Assembly (NCBI GenBank): GCA_013347225.1
Contig: CP054595.1
Span: 1,488,001 to 1,552,000, forward strand
Length of the DNA: 64,000 nucleotides
Reading direction: 5' to 3'
From: Candidatus Accumulibacter similis
GTDB taxonomy: Bacteria > Pseudomonadota > Gammaproteobacteria > Burkholderiales > Rhodocyclaceae
Shown: piece by piece, positions 9,340 through 18,537 of the stretch
How the letters are laid out: each line of letters starts with the position of its first letter
Numbering within the stretch: position 1 is the first letter of the stretch
Translations under genes and position numbers: made by a program
The notes under the pieces: model-generated
What the model saw: only the letters and a program-made list of their open reading frames with translations
What the model was told of the DNA's origin: nothing
Databases searched by the model: none

Positions 9340-10626
9340 GTGACTGCTGGCCGAACCTTCCTCACCCGTCTGCGTACTGCCGGCGTGGCCGCGGACGACC
9401 CGGAAGAGCTGCGTCTGCAGAAGTCGCTGCTGTTCTTTGCCACCGGTTTGATCTGCTTTGCTTCGGTTGCCTGGCTGCTGATCTACTGGCAACTGGGGCC
9501 GCGTTTCTCGTCCAACCTGCCGTTTGGCCTGCAACTCCTGCTGGTCGGCAACCTGCTGCTGTACCTGTGGACGCTGAACTTCAACTTCTTTCGCCAGGTT
9601 CAGCTCGCGCTCTTCCTGTTCATGCCCTTCGTCGCGCAATGGAGCATCGGCAGCTTCATCGACGCCAGCGGCATCAGCCTCTGGGCGCTGCTGGCGCCGA
9701 TCGGCGCCGTCCTGTTCATCGGCCCGCGCGAATCCGGCGCATGGTTCTTCGCCTATGTCTTTCTCACCGTCCTTTCCGGCGCCTTCGACTTCTACCTCGC
9801 CGACTCGCTGCTGGCGCAGCCGCCGAAGGTGCCGTTGCGCACGACGGCGTTCTTCTTCGCGCTCAACTTCGTTGCCGTGTCGACCATCGTCTACCTCCTG
9901 CTGCGCTACGCCGACGGCGAGAAGCACAGGGCGCAGCAGCGTCTGCAGGAAGCGCACCGCCTGCTGCAGATCGAACAGGATCGCTCGGAACGGCTGCTGC
10001 TCAACATCCTCCCGGGGCCGATCGCCAAGCGCCTGAAGGACAGCGACCAGACGATCGCCGACGGCTTTGCCGAGGTCTCGGTGATGTTCGCCGACATCGT
10101 GAACTTCACCCGCGTCGCCGAAGGACTGACCCCGCAACAGGTGTTCAGCATGCTCAACAAGATCTTCTCCTCGTTCGACGAACTGGCCGAGAAATACGAG
10201 CTGGAGAAGATCAAGACGATCGGCGACGCCTACATGGTCGCCGCCGGGCTCAACGATGCCTGCCGCAACCCCGCCGAGTCACTGGCCGACATGGCACTCG
10301 AGATGTGTGCCCTGTTGCACCACGACTTCAGCGTCAACGAGATGCATCTCGAGTTGCGGATCGGCATCGGCACCGGACCGGTGGTTGCTGGCGTCGTCGG
10401 CAAGAAGAAGTTCATCTACGACCTCTGGGGCGACACGGTGAACATCGCCAGTCGCGTCACCACCGAAGGGGTTCCGGGGATCGTTCAGGTCGATCAGCGG
10501 ACCTACCGGCGGCTCTGCAACAGTTTCGACTTTCAGGAGCCGCTGACGATCCAGGTCAAGGGCAAGGGCAGCATGATCGTCCACCGCCTGATCGGTCGCC
10601 GCGTGGCGACGCGGGTCGTCGCCTAG
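9340..10626 (+). CDS. Membrane class III adenylate cyclase
   Basis: This 428-residue protein has a GTG start. Residues about 25-195 contain roughly six membrane helices with no recognisable ligand domain. A helical linker (about 200-235, LLLNILPGPIAKRLK) leads to a class III cyclase domain. Key residues are visible: metal-binding Asp252 in FADIVNFT, Asp296 in KTIGDAYM, base-selecting Lys292 and Asp365 (WGDTVNIASR), and transition-state Asn and Arg in the same block. The Lys/Asp pair predicts ATP rather than GTP as substrate, giving cAMP. The gene lies between two pilin-gene groups and may feed a Vfr/CRP-like regulator of piliation; that link is inference. Its stop overlaps the stop of the convergent kinase gene. 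Confidence 0.85.
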   Translation: MTAGRTFLTRLRTAGVAADDPEELRLQKSLLFFATGLICFASVAWLLIYWQLGPRFSSNLPFGLQLLLVGNLLLYLWTLNFNFFRQVQLALFLFMPFVAQWSIGSFIDASGISLWALLAPIGAVLFIGPRESGAWFFAYVFLTVLSGAFDFYLADSLLAQPPKVPLRTTAFFFALNFVAVSTIVYLLLRYADGEKHRAQQRLQEAHRLLQIEQDRSERLLLNILPGPIAKRLKDSDQTIADGFAEVSVMFADIVNFTRVAEGLTPQQVFSMLNKIFSSFDELAEKYELEKIKTIGDAYMVAAGLNDACRNPAESLADMALEMCALLHHDFSVNEMHLELRIGIGTGPVVAGVVGKKKFIYDLWGDTVNIASRVTTEGVPGIVQVDQRTYRRLCNSFDFQEPLTIQVKGKGSMIVHRLIGRRVATRVVA

Positions 10627-12386
10627 ACGGCAGCGGCAGCGGCGGCGTCAGTGGTTGGGCAGCGGCGCAACTCGAAGCAGACCTGGCCCGGCAGGTTGCT
10701 CGCCAGCCGCAGTCGATGGCCGTTGCTGGCGGCCTGGCGCGCGGCGTGGTAGAGGCCGATGCCGAGACCGTTTTCGGAGGCGACCGGCGCCTGCAGCAGG
10801 TCGCCGAGAACCGTGTCGCTGACGGGGCTGCCGTCATCGCAGACGCGTAGCAGCGAAGCGTCGGCGGCGAGGGTGACGCGGATCTGCAGCGCGTTTTCCA
10901 CCTGCCTCTTGAGCAGTGCGTTCTGCAGCAGGTTGTCGGCGACGCTGTCGAAGAGGGTCGTCGGCAGCATCGCCTGCGGGTCGATCTCGTCGGCGACGAA
11001 GCGCACCGGCGAGCCCGCGTAGCGCTGCTGCTGGATGCGCCACCACATGGCGGCTGGCAGCATGCCGCCGATTTCGCTCTGTGGCTTCTGCAGCTTGGCC
11101 AGCGTCTGCTGCAGTCGCTGGCTGATCTGCGGCAACTGGCGCTGCAGCAGCAGTTCGAGACGCTCGCCGTCGTTTCCCTGCACGGTCTGCGCGAGATAGC
11201 AGAGGCCGTCGATCGACTGCAGCAGGTTCTTGACGTCGTGCGTCAGGCGGGCGCCGGTTTCGTGGATCGCCCGCAGATAGCTCACCTGCTCAAGTTCGCG
11301 CGCCCGCAGCTTGGCGACGTAGTGCTCGTTGGCCAGTTGCGCCAGCAGGTGAAAGTGCCAGACGAGCGCCGGGCTGAGCTTGTGACGGGTGTACAGGGTG
11401 AGCTGCAGCGGTTGCCCGGGGAATTCCTGGCGATGGCGCGATTCGCTGCCGAAGGAGCCCTGTCTGCCGCCGGCGATCCAGTGGCCGCCGTCCACCCAGG
11501 GCAGGTCAAGCATCTCGGCGAGCGCCTGTGAGAGGAACTTCTCGGGCTCGTTCTCGTCGCTGGCCAGCGTCGTCAGGCGGTGCAGCCAGCGCTCGAAGGG
11601 CAGGCCGATGCTGAGCAGATAGCGCGAGAAGAAGACGTCGATGCCGGTGTAGCCCGGACGCGTGTTCCAGGTCCAGCCGATCAGCAGCAGCAGGACGGCG
11701 ATCGACACCAGCGTGTTGATCACCGCCTCGAAGTAGCCCGCCTGGCGCAGGAGCATGAACGCCAGGCTGCCGAGGACGAGGACGGCGATCAGGAGAAAGA
11801 TGAACAGGCTGTAGAAGAGATCGACCATCGCGCCGCCCGGTCGATCGCTTTCCCGCGAGAGTGGCAGCAGCGTCATGAGCAGCAGGAACAGCGGCATGCC
11901 CCAGGCGAATTCGCGCTCGAGCGCCGGGCCGTTGAGCAGGGCTGTCGGCACGATCTGCGGCACCAGCCAGAACAGCAGCGCCGCCAGCAGGTAGGCAAAG
12001 CCGACGAGGTAGAAGATGCGGGTCGGCCGGTGATCGATGAACATCACGCGGCCGCCGACCAGGGCGGCGAGGATGACCACCCAGACGATCAGCAGCCACC
12101 AGCCGTACCAGATGGCACCACAGGCAAGCAGCAGCGTGATCACCGCCAGGCCGCTGAGATCGACCTTCCGTTCGGCGTAGATGAATGGCTGCCAGAGGAT
12201 GAACAGGCCGACGTTGACCAGCCAGCAGAGGAGACCGACCAGCGACGCGGCGCCGGCGACCAGCGCCAGGTGCAGGAACACGAGCAGCGAGATCAGCAGC
12301 CAACGCTGGCGCTGGCGCAACGCCGTGCCCATGCGCTGCAGCAGTCTCACGCGTGCCGCCCCGCTGCCGCGCCGCCCGCTCGCCAT
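10623..12386 (-). CDS. Membrane sensor histidine kinase
   Basis: This 587-residue protein has about six or seven membrane helices in residues 25-245, with no periplasmic sensor domain. A cytoplasmic linker leads to a phosphoacceptor helix with the motif HETGARLTHDVKNLLQSI, in which the His of THDVKN is the likely phosphorylation site. The HATPase domain shows an N box (ADNLLQNALL), G1 (DDGSPVS) and G2 (GLGIGLY). No response regulator is adjacent, so it is an orphan kinase here. It converges on the cyclase gene, sharing four bases of stop codon. Control of the pilus locus by this kinase would be an inference from position only. Confidence 0.8.
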   Translation of the reverse strand: MASGRRGSGAARVRLLQRMGTALRQRQRWLLISLLVFLHLALVAGAASLVGLLCWLVNVGLFILWQPFIYAERKVDLSGLAVITLLLACGAIWYGWWLLIVWVVILAALVGGRVMFIDHRPTRIFYLVGFAYLLAALLFWLVPQIVPTALLNGPALEREFAWGMPLFLLLMTLLPLSRESDRPGGAMVDLFYSLFIFLLIAVLVLGSLAFMLLRQAGYFEAVINTLVSIAVLLLLIGWTWNTRPGYTGIDVFFSRYLLSIGLPFERWLHRLTTLASDENEPEKFLSQALAEMLDLPWVDGGHWIAGGRQGSFGSESRHRQEFPGQPLQLTLYTRHKLSPALVWHFHLLAQLANEHYVAKLRARELEQVSYLRAIHETGARLTHDVKNLLQSIDGLCYLAQTVQGNDGERLELLLQRQLPQISQRLQQTLAKLQKPQSEIGGMLPAAMWWRIQQQRYAGSPVRFVADEIDPQAMLPTTLFDSVADNLLQNALLKRQVENALQIRVTLAADASLLRVCDDGSPVSDTVLGDLLQAPVASENGLGIGLYHAARQAASNGHRLRLASNLPGQVCFELRRCPTTDAAAAAAV

Positions 12387-12640
12387 CGCCGCGGCAATGC
12401 TGCGGGCGCCGCAGCTCGCCAGAGGCGGCGCTTGCGGGACTCCTGGCGCCGCCTCCGGGCCCCGCCGCGGCGGCAGGCGAGCCGGTTGCCCCGGGCGCCG
12501 GCGCCGCTTTGCCGCCCGACTTTCGACAGGAGTGTCGAGAATTCGACAGCTTGCGGGTCTCCGGGCGCCAAATCAGCCGCATTTGGCTGGCACGGAAAGT
12601 GCTTGTCACCTCTGGCACCGGACATGGACAGGAGGAAGAA

Positions 12641-13339
12641 ATGAACCAAATGAAGCAGCAGTCGGGATTCACCCTGGTCGAGATTGCCATTGTACTCGTC
12701 ATCATCGGGCTCCTGCTGGGCGGGGTGCTGAAGGGCCAGGAAATGATCAACAGTGCCAAGGTGAAGAACATGATCGGCGATTTCCGCAGCGTCTCGAGCC
12801 TGGTGTATGCCTACCAGGACCGCTTCAAGGCTTTCCCCGGCGACCAGAACCAGAACCAGTTGAACGACGCCTTCGGCGTCGGCATTGCCGCTGCCTGCGC
12901 GCCGGCCGGCGCCGACTGTGCGCAGAACAACGGCCGCATCGACGGCACGTGGCTGGCGGGCAACGCCAACGGCACCGGTGTCCTCACCGATGAAACCTCG
13001 CTCTTCTGGCAGCACGTGCGGCAGGCCAACCTGACGACCGGTCCGACCTTGCTCGCCGACACCGCCTACCGGCCGCGCAATGCCGATGGCGGTCTGATCG
13101 GTGTCGAGATGACCGGTGGCCAGGCGCCGTTCATCCTCAACATGCGCGGCTCGTTCTTCGTCTGTTCGGATGGCATCCTCGGCCGCTACGTCAGGCAGAT
13201 CGACACGACGATGGATGACGGCAATACCGCCGGCGGTTCGGTGCAGGCGGTGCCTACCGGCTCGGCACGCGGCGCCGCGGCGACGGCCACGAACGCCATC
13301 GTGGACGGCAACCAGTACATCGTCTGCGCGGCGTACTGA
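12641..13339 (+). CDS. Type IV pilin-like protein (prepilin with GFTLVE motif)
   Basis: An AGGAGG ribosome site at about 12630 fixes the ATG at 12641; longer in-frame starts would place the pilin motif internally. The 232-residue product has a nine-residue leader ending in Gly9, then FTLVEIAIVLVIIGLLLGGVL with Glu at +5. The next segment (SSLVYAYQDRFKAFPGD) resembles MshA/PilA-type or T2S-like pilins of betaproteobacteria. Cysteines occur in the middle and in the last four residues (VCAAY), suggesting a C-terminal disulphide loop. It is the best candidate in the window for the main subunit of this pilus. Confidence 0.8.
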   Translation: MNQMKQQSGFTLVEIAIVLVIIGLLLGGVLKGQEMINSAKVKNMIGDFRSVSSLVYAYQDRFKAFPGDQNQNQLNDAFGVGIAAACAPAGADCAQNNGRIDGTWLAGNANGTGVLTDETSLFWQHVRQANLTTGPTLLADTAYRPRNADGGLIGVEMTGGQAPFILNMRGSFFVCSDGILGRYVRQIDTTMDDGNTAGGSVQAVPTGSARGAAATATNAIVDGNQYIVCAAY

Positions 13340-13409
13340 GCCTGCGGCGCTGCGCGCTTGCCGGCGCGGCAGCCAGCCAGCCGGCCGCTGCCGCGCCGCC
13401 CGCCCTCGC

Positions 13410-15377
13410 TCAGCCCTGCAGCAGCCGTTGCTCGGCCGCTGCCAGGGCAGCGGCCGACCCCAGCAGCACGACGACATCACCGGTGCGAAAGCGGGTCTCG
13501 GCTGCCGGCTCGAGGGCGCGGATGTTGTGTCGGCGAACCGCCGTCACCTCTACCCCGAGCGCCTGCAGCCCGAGTTCGCCGAGGGTGCGCCCGACCGCGT
13601 GCGCACCCTCGGCGAGCAGGATCGAGTGCAGGCGTGCTTCGTCAGTCGTGGCACCGTCGGCCGTGAGGTCGTCGTCACCGTGGAAGAAGCCGCGCAGCGT
13701 CCGGTAGCCGGCCTCTCGCGTCTGCCGGAAGCGCTCGATCACCTCCGTCATCGGTACCCCGAGGTGGCGCAGCGCGTGCGCCGCAAGCACCATGCTGGCC
13801 TCGAGGGTTTCGGCGACCACCTCCGCCGCACCGGCCTGTTGCAGGGCGGGGATGTCCCTTTCGTCGAGCGTTCGCGCGACCACCGGCAGTCGCGGCGCCA
13901 GGCTGCGCACCTGGTCGAGGACGCGTTCGGCGGCACGCGTGTCGGCAAAGGCGATGATCAGCACGCTGGCGCGGGTGACCCCGGCGGCGAGCAGCGTCTC
14001 GCGCCGCGTCGCGTCGCCGAAGATGACGTTCTCGCCGGCCGCCGCCGCCTCGCGGATTCGTTCGGGATCGAGGTCGAGGGCGATGTAGCCCACCGCCTCC
14101 TGCTCCATGAAGCGCGCCAGATGCTGGCCGCTGCGGCCGTAGCCGCAGATCACCGCGTGCCGCTCGGTGTTCATCGTCTGCGCCGCGAGGCTGGTGAGCT
14201 GCATCGAGCGCAGCAGCCACTCGCTGGCGGCGAAGCGCAGGACGATGCGGTTGCTGTACTCGACGAGCATCGGCGCCAGCAGCAGCGAGAGGACCAGAGC
14301 CGCCAGCACCGACTGCAGCGCCAGCGGCGGCACCAGTTGCAGCGGCCCCATCTGCGCCAGCAGGACGAAGCCGAACTCGCCGCCGGCGCACAGCCACAGA
14401 CCGGTGCGCATGGCGTTGCCGGGGGTGGCGCCGAAAAGCCGTGACAGCCCACACATGAGGGCGAACTTGAGCGTCAGCAGCAGCGCCAGGACGCCCAGTA
14501 CCAGCGGCGCGTTGGCCAGCACCAGCGGTGCGTCGAGCAGCATGCCGATGGTGATGAAGAAGAGCCCCATCAGGACATCGCGGAACGGCTTGATGTCCTC
14601 CTCGACGTGGTGCCGGTATTGCGTTTCCGAGATCAGGATGCCGGCAACGAAGGCGCCCAGCGCCAGCGACAGCCCGGCGAGTTCGGTCAGCCAGGCGAGG
14701 CCGAGCGTCACCAGCAGGACGTTGAGCATGAACAGCTCGGCCGACTTGCCGCGGGCGACGATGAAGAACCAGCGGTTCATCAGCCGCTGCCCGAGGAAGA
14801 GCACGAGCGACAGGACGACGGCGGCCTTCAGCGCGGCGACGCCGATCATCGTCGCCATCCGCTCGGGCGATTCGGAGAACGAAGGGATCAGGATCAGCAG
14901 CGGTACCACCGCCAGGTCCTGGAACAGCAGCACGCCCATGACCTCGCGCCCATGCGGCGAGTCGAGCTCGAGGCGCTCGCTGAGCAGCTTCGTCAGCACG
15001 GCGGTCGACGACATGGCGAGCGCGCCGCCGAGCGCGACGCCGGCCTGCCAGCCGAGCCCGAGGGCGACGACGATGGCGACCACCAGCGTCAGCGTCAGCA
15101 GGACCTGCAGCAGGCCGAGGCCGAAGACGATGCGCTTCATCGCATGCAGCTTCGGCAGCGAGAACTCGAGGCCGATCGAGAACATCAGGAAGACCACCCC
15201 GAACTCCGCCAGATGCTGCGCGCCGGCGAAGCCGCCGACGAGGTTGAACGCGTGCGGACCGATCAGCGTGCCGACCAGCAGGTAGCCGAGCACCGGCGGC
15301 AGGTCGAGCGACCGGAAGACGATCACCGACACCACCGAGGCAGCGAGCAGCATGAGAATCGTCGGCAGCGTTTCCAT
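13410..15377 (-). CDS. Monovalent cation:proton antiporter, CPA2 family (KefB/KefC/YbaL-like)
   Basis: The protein has 655 residues. Residues about 1-385 form a CPA2 sodium/proton-exchanger-like membrane domain with 11-13 helices (starting METLPTILMLLAASVVSVIV). A TrkA-N/RCK Rossmann domain follows at about 410-530, marked by HAVICGYGRSGQHLARFM, and a TrkA-C-like domain ends the protein (RTLGELGLQALGVEVTAVRR). Such proteins exchange K+ or Na+ for H+ and are gated by nucleotides or glutathione conjugates. No KefF/KefG partner gene is adjacent. It is transcribed away from kdsD with a 111-base gap. Confidence 0.9.
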   Translation of the reverse strand: METLPTILMLLAASVVSVIVFRSLDLPPVLGYLLVGTLIGPHAFNLVGGFAGAQHLAEFGVVFLMFSIGLEFSLPKLHAMKRIVFGLGLLQVLLTLTLVVAIVVALGLGWQAGVALGGALAMSSTAVLTKLLSERLELDSPHGREVMGVLLFQDLAVVPLLILIPSFSESPERMATMIGVAALKAAVVLSLVLFLGQRLMNRWFFIVARGKSAELFMLNVLLVTLGLAWLTELAGLSLALGAFVAGILISETQYRHHVEEDIKPFRDVLMGLFFITIGMLLDAPLVLANAPLVLGVLALLLTLKFALMCGLSRLFGATPGNAMRTGLWLCAGGEFGFVLLAQMGPLQLVPPLALQSVLAALVLSLLLAPMLVEYSNRIVLRFAASEWLLRSMQLTSLAAQTMNTERHAVICGYGRSGQHLARFMEQEAVGYIALDLDPERIREAAAAGENVIFGDATRRETLLAAGVTRASVLIIAFADTRAAERVLDQVRSLAPRLPVVARTLDERDIPALQQAGAAEVVAETLEASMVLAAHALRHLGVPMTEVIERFRQTREAGYRTLRGFFHGDDDLTADGATTDEARLHSILLAEGAHAVGRTLGELGLQALGVEVTAVRRHNIRALEPAAETRFRTGDVVVLLGSAAALAAAEQRLLQG

Positions 15378-15488
15378 CTTCCGGTCCGTGTCTGGTCGCG
15401 AGTTGGCAGTCGGCGGTCGGCGGCCGCAGCCGGGTGAGCGGGCGATGCCCTTCTGTTATACTCGCGGCATGATAACCGCTGCCACCTC

Positions 15489-16472
15489 ATGAGCCAAACA
15501 CGGCCATCCGCGAAGGCGCTCGATCTTGCCCGGCAGGTGCTGCGAATCGAAGCCGATGCCGTGCTGGCGCTGGCCTCGCGCATCGGCGACGAGTTCCTGC
15601 AGGCACTGCGGCTGATCCTCAACTGTCCGGGGCGGACCATCGTCAGCGGCATGGGCAAGTCCGGGCATGTCGGGCGCAAGATCGCCTCGACCTTCGCCAG
15701 CACCGGCACGCCGGCCTATTTCGTCCATCCCGCCGAGGCGAGCCATGGCGATCTCGGCATGATCACCCGCGACGACGTGCTGATCGCCATCTCCCATTCG
15801 GGGGAGAGCGCCGAACTGCTGACCATCGTGCCGATCATCAAGCGGCAGGGAGCGCGGCTGATCAGCATGACCGGCAATCCACAATCGTCGCTCGCCGTCG
15901 AAGCGGACGTGCACCTCGACGCGGCAGTGGCACAGGAGGCGTGCCCGCTCAACCTGGCGCCGACCGCCAGCACGACGGCTGCGCTGGCGCTCGGCGACGC
16001 GCTGGCGGTGGCGCTGCTCGACTCACGCGGCTTCGGCGTCGACGATTTCGCCCGTTCGCATCCCGGCGGATCGCTGGGCCGCCGCCTCCTGACGCATGTG
16101 CGCGACGTCATGCACAGCGGCCCCGGTCTGCCCGAGGTGTCGCCGGCAACCAGCCTGCACGACGCGATCCTCGAGATCACCCGCGGCGGCATCGGCATGA
16201 CGGCCGTCGTCGACCCGCAACGGCGGGTGATCGGCATCGTCACCGACGGCGACCTGCGGCGGGCCTTCGCGCGCAGCCTCGACCTGCGCACGCTGTCGGC
16301 GGCCGACATCATGGGGCGCAGTCCGCGCTCGATCGCTCCCGACCGGCTGGCCGTCGAAGCGGTGGCCATGATGGAAGAGCACAAGATCAACCAGTTGCCG
16401 GTGGTCGACCCGGGCGGAATCCTGGTCGGGGCACTCAACATGCACGATCTTTTCCGCGCCAAGGTGATCTGA
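15489..16472 (+). CDS. kdsD: D-arabinose 5-phosphate isomerase
   Basis: This 327-residue protein converts D-ribulose 5-phosphate to D-arabinose 5-phosphate, the first step of Kdo synthesis. The SIS sugar-isomerase domain spans about 35-170 and includes TIVSGMGKSGHVGRKIAST and HPAEASHGDLGMI. Two CBS domains follow at about 205-325 (DGDLRRAFARS, HKINQLPVVD). Length and order match KdsD/KpsF. It starts the kdsD-kdsC-lptC-lptA operon; the kdsC ATG overlaps its stop by one base. Confidence 0.95.
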   Translation: MSQTRPSAKALDLARQVLRIEADAVLALASRIGDEFLQALRLILNCPGRTIVSGMGKSGHVGRKIASTFASTGTPAYFVHPAEASHGDLGMITRDDVLIAISHSGESAELLTIVPIIKRQGARLISMTGNPQSSLAVEADVHLDAAVAQEACPLNLAPTASTTAALALGDALAVALLDSRGFGVDDFARSHPGGSLGRRLLTHVRDVMHSGPGLPEVSPATSLHDAILEITRGGIGMTAVVDPQRRVIGIVTDGDLRRAFARSLDLRTLSAADIMGRSPRSIAPDRLAVEAVAMMEEHKINQLPVVDPGGILVGALNMHDLFRAKVI

Positions 16473-17020
16473 TGAGCGACTCCCGCAGCGAGGCGCGGAT
16501 GCGCGCGCGTCGCCTCAAGTTGATGGCTTTCGACGTCGATGGCGTGCTCAGCGACGGCTCGCTGTTCTACAGCGACGAGGGGATCGAGCTCAAGGCCTTC
16601 AACACGCTCGACGGCTTTGGCCTGAAGCTGCTTGCCGAGGCCGGCATCACGGTGGCCATCATCACCGGCCGGCGCGCGCGCTGTGTCGAGTTGCGGGCGC
16701 AGAACCTGGGCATCGTGCATCTCCATCAGGCGGTCGACGACAAGCTGGCGCAGATGCGGCGGCTGCTCGCCGAGCTGCGGCTTGATGTGGCCGAGGCGGG
16801 GTACATGGGCGACGACCTGCCCGATCTGCCGCTGATGCGCGCCTGCGGCTTCTCGGTGACGCCGCATGACGCGCATCCGCTGGTTCGCGAGCATGCCTGG
16901 CTGACCACCGGCCGCGACGGCGGCCGCGGCGCGGTACGCGAGGCCTGCGAGTTCATCCTTGAGGCGCAGGGCCGGCTGCAGGACCTCATCGCACCCTACG
17001 TGGCGCCGGACCGGCGATGA
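16472..17020 (+). CDS. kdsC: 3-deoxy-D-manno-octulosonate 8-phosphate phosphatase
   Basis: This 182-residue HAD-superfamily phosphatase releases Kdo from Kdo 8-phosphate. Motif I is MAFDVDGVLSDG, with the nucleophile and acid-base aspartates; later come IITGRRARCVELRA and the acidic GYMGDDLPDLPLM motif. It has no cap domain, as expected for the tetrameric C0-type KdsC. An in-frame extension upstream lies inside kdsD and is rejected in favour of the ATG overlapping the kdsD stop. The lptC start overlaps its stop (ATGA). Confidence 0.95.
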   Translation: MSDSRSEARMRARRLKLMAFDVDGVLSDGSLFYSDEGIELKAFNTLDGFGLKLLAEAGITVAIITGRRARCVELRAQNLGIVHLHQAVDDKLAQMRRLLAELRLDVAEAGYMGDDLPDLPLMRACGFSVTPHDAHPLVREHAWLTTGRDGGRGAVREACEFILEAQGRLQDLIAPYVAPDRR

Positions 17021-17613
17021 AGAAGTGGAGCAGCGCCGTTCTGCCGTTGACCATCATGCTGGTGCTGGTGGCACTGACGGCCTGGCTGCGCTTCGCGACC
17101 GAGCTGCCCGATGGCGCGCGCGACGGCCGCAACCGGCACGACCCCGACGCAATTCTCAGCGACGCCCGCGGGCACAAGCTCGACGCCGACGGTGCGCTGC
17201 TCTACCGGATCGAGGCAGCGGAGGTGCGTCACTACCCGGACGACGAGACGAGCGAGTTGCTGCAGCCGAGGCTCGCCTACGTGTCGCCCGCGAAGCCGAC
17301 GGTCACCATCCGCGCCAACGAAGCGCGCGCCACCGCCAAGGCCGAGAAGGTCGAGCTCAGCGGGCAGGTCGAAATACGCCGCGCCGCCAGCGGCAGGCAG
17401 GCCGCGCTGCTGGCCGAGATGCCGGAACTCACCGTGCTGACCGAAGAGAAGCGCGGCTTCACCCGCAGCAAGGTGCTGATCACCCAGGGGCCATCGTGGG
17501 TGCAGGGGGTCGGCATGCAGGTTGACCACGGTCTGCAGACCTACGTTCTCGAGTCCCAGGTCCGCGGGGAGATCGAGAGTCCATTCGCCAGGAAGAAGAA
17601 ACCGAAGACATGA
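17017..17613 (+). CDS. lptC: LPS export protein LptC
   Basis: This 198-residue single-pass inner-membrane protein has its N-terminal helix at about 6-22 (VLPLTIMLVLVALTAWL), followed by a periplasmic beta-jellyroll. It passes LPS from LptBFG to LptA. Family features include the early acidic DPDAILSDARGHKLDADG segment and the later KAEKVELSGQVEI repeat. Gene order (kdsC before, lptA after, each overlapping by ATGA) supports the call strongly. Confidence 0.9.
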   Translation: MKKWSSAVLPLTIMLVLVALTAWLRFATELPDGARDGRNRHDPDAILSDARGHKLDADGALLYRIEAAEVRHYPDDETSELLQPRLAYVSPAKPTVTIRANEARATAKAEKVELSGQVEIRRAASGRQAALLAEMPELTVLTEEKRGFTRSKVLITQGPSWVQGVGMQVDHGLQTYVLESQVRGEIESPFARKKKPKT

Positions 17614-18218
17614 ACAAGACGATTTGCAGCGCCTGTCTGAGCGGCGTTCTTGTTGCCGTTTCCCCGCCGGCGCTGGCCGAGCGGGCCGATCGCGAGAAGC
17701 CGATCCATCTCGAGGCCGACCGGTTGAGCCTCGACGACCTGAACAAGGTGCAGACGCTCGAGGGCAACGCGGTTCTGATCCAGGGAACGACCGAGTTGCG
17801 CACCGCGCGCCTGGTCGTCACGCAGGACGCCGATGGCTTCCAGAAGGCGACGGCGACCGGCGGTGCGAACGGTCTGGCTCGCTTCCGGCAGAAGCGGGAC
17901 GGCGTCGACGAGTATGTCGAGGGCGAGGCCGAGCGCATCGAATACGACGCGCGCTCCGATACGACGCAGTTCTTCAATCGCGCCTGGGTGCGCAGCGGAC
18001 AGGACGAAGTGCGCGGCCGCTACATCTCCTACGACGCGATCAACGAGAAGTTCCTCGTCACCACCGGCGCCGGGACGACGAAGGCCGCCAGCGGCGAGGC
18101 TCAGGCGCGCGTGCGCGCGATCATCCAGCCGAAGGCGAAGGGCGACGCCGTCACCGAGACCAGGAAGGAGCCGCTGAACCTCAAACCCGCGGCCAGGGTC
18201 GCGCCGCGCAACGACTGA
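17610..18218 (+). CDS. lptA: LPS transport periplasmic protein LptA
   Basis: This 202-residue protein has a signal peptide (about 1-23, ending PPALA) and an OstA/LptA beta-jellyroll domain: IHLEADRLSLDDLNKVQTLE, ARLVVTQDADGF and EGEAERIEYDARSDTTQF. LptA oligomers form the periplasmic bridge for LPS. In related genomes lptB and rpoN normally follow; here the next gene is a phasin with its own promoter, so the usual operon is interrupted after lptA. Confidence 0.92.
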   Translation: MNKTICSACLSGVLVAVSPPALAERADREKPIHLEADRLSLDDLNKVQTLEGNAVLIQGTTELRTARLVVTQDADGFQKATATGGANGLARFRQKRDGVDEYVEGEAERIEYDARSDTTQFFNRAWVRSGQDEVRGRYISYDAINEKFLVTTGAGTTKAASGEAQARVRAIIQPKAKGDAVTETRKEPLNLKPAARVAPRND

Positions 18219-18379
18219 CATCCCGTCGCGCCGGTCGCCGACGCCGCGCTCGCAGCCTGTTGGCCCTGCTCAACTGCCGGGTTGTCCCGCCATGCGGCGG
18301 GGCAGGAGATGGACCATGACCACGGGATTTCCGCTTGGTATGAAACAATCACAATGAAATCATGGAAATAATATTTTGG

Positions 18380-18453
18380 TGCGCTGCAGCAAAAAGTTGT
18401 TGACAAGCCGGCGGCAACGCCTATAATTCGCTCCATGGTGCAGTGCAGCAAAA
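18380..18453 (+). promoter_or_regulatory. Direct-repeat operator candidate flanking the phasin promoter
   Basis: TGCGCTGCAGCAAAA (18380-18394) and TGCAGTGCAGCAAAA (18439-18453) match at 13 of 15 positions. They bracket the promoter, one just upstream of -35 and one just downstream of the expected start site. PhaR-type repressors of phasin genes bind TGC-rich elements; a PhaR site is the obvious hypothesis but is inferred here, and no phaR gene lies in the window. Confidence 0.55.
18400..18427 (+). promoter_or_regulatory. Strong sigma70-type promoter of the first phasin gene
   Basis: A perfect TTGACA (18400-18405) and a perfect TATAAT (18422-18427) are separated by 16 bases. The predicted start of transcription is near 18434, leaving about 100 bases of leader before the ATG at 18538. 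It lies in an unusually AT-rich pocket of an otherwise GC-rich region. Confidence 0.85.
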
Positions 18454-18537
18454 CACCGGGGGGCAGTCAAGCCGAACGGTTGGTGCCTTGATCATTGCAC
18501 ATGTTGTGTTGTATCCACACTTTTTGAGGAGATTGCC

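Noticed and set aside
18285..18308. CCCGCC/GGCGGG hairpin after lptA considered as a terminator
   Set aside because: Short six-base stem with no T-run.
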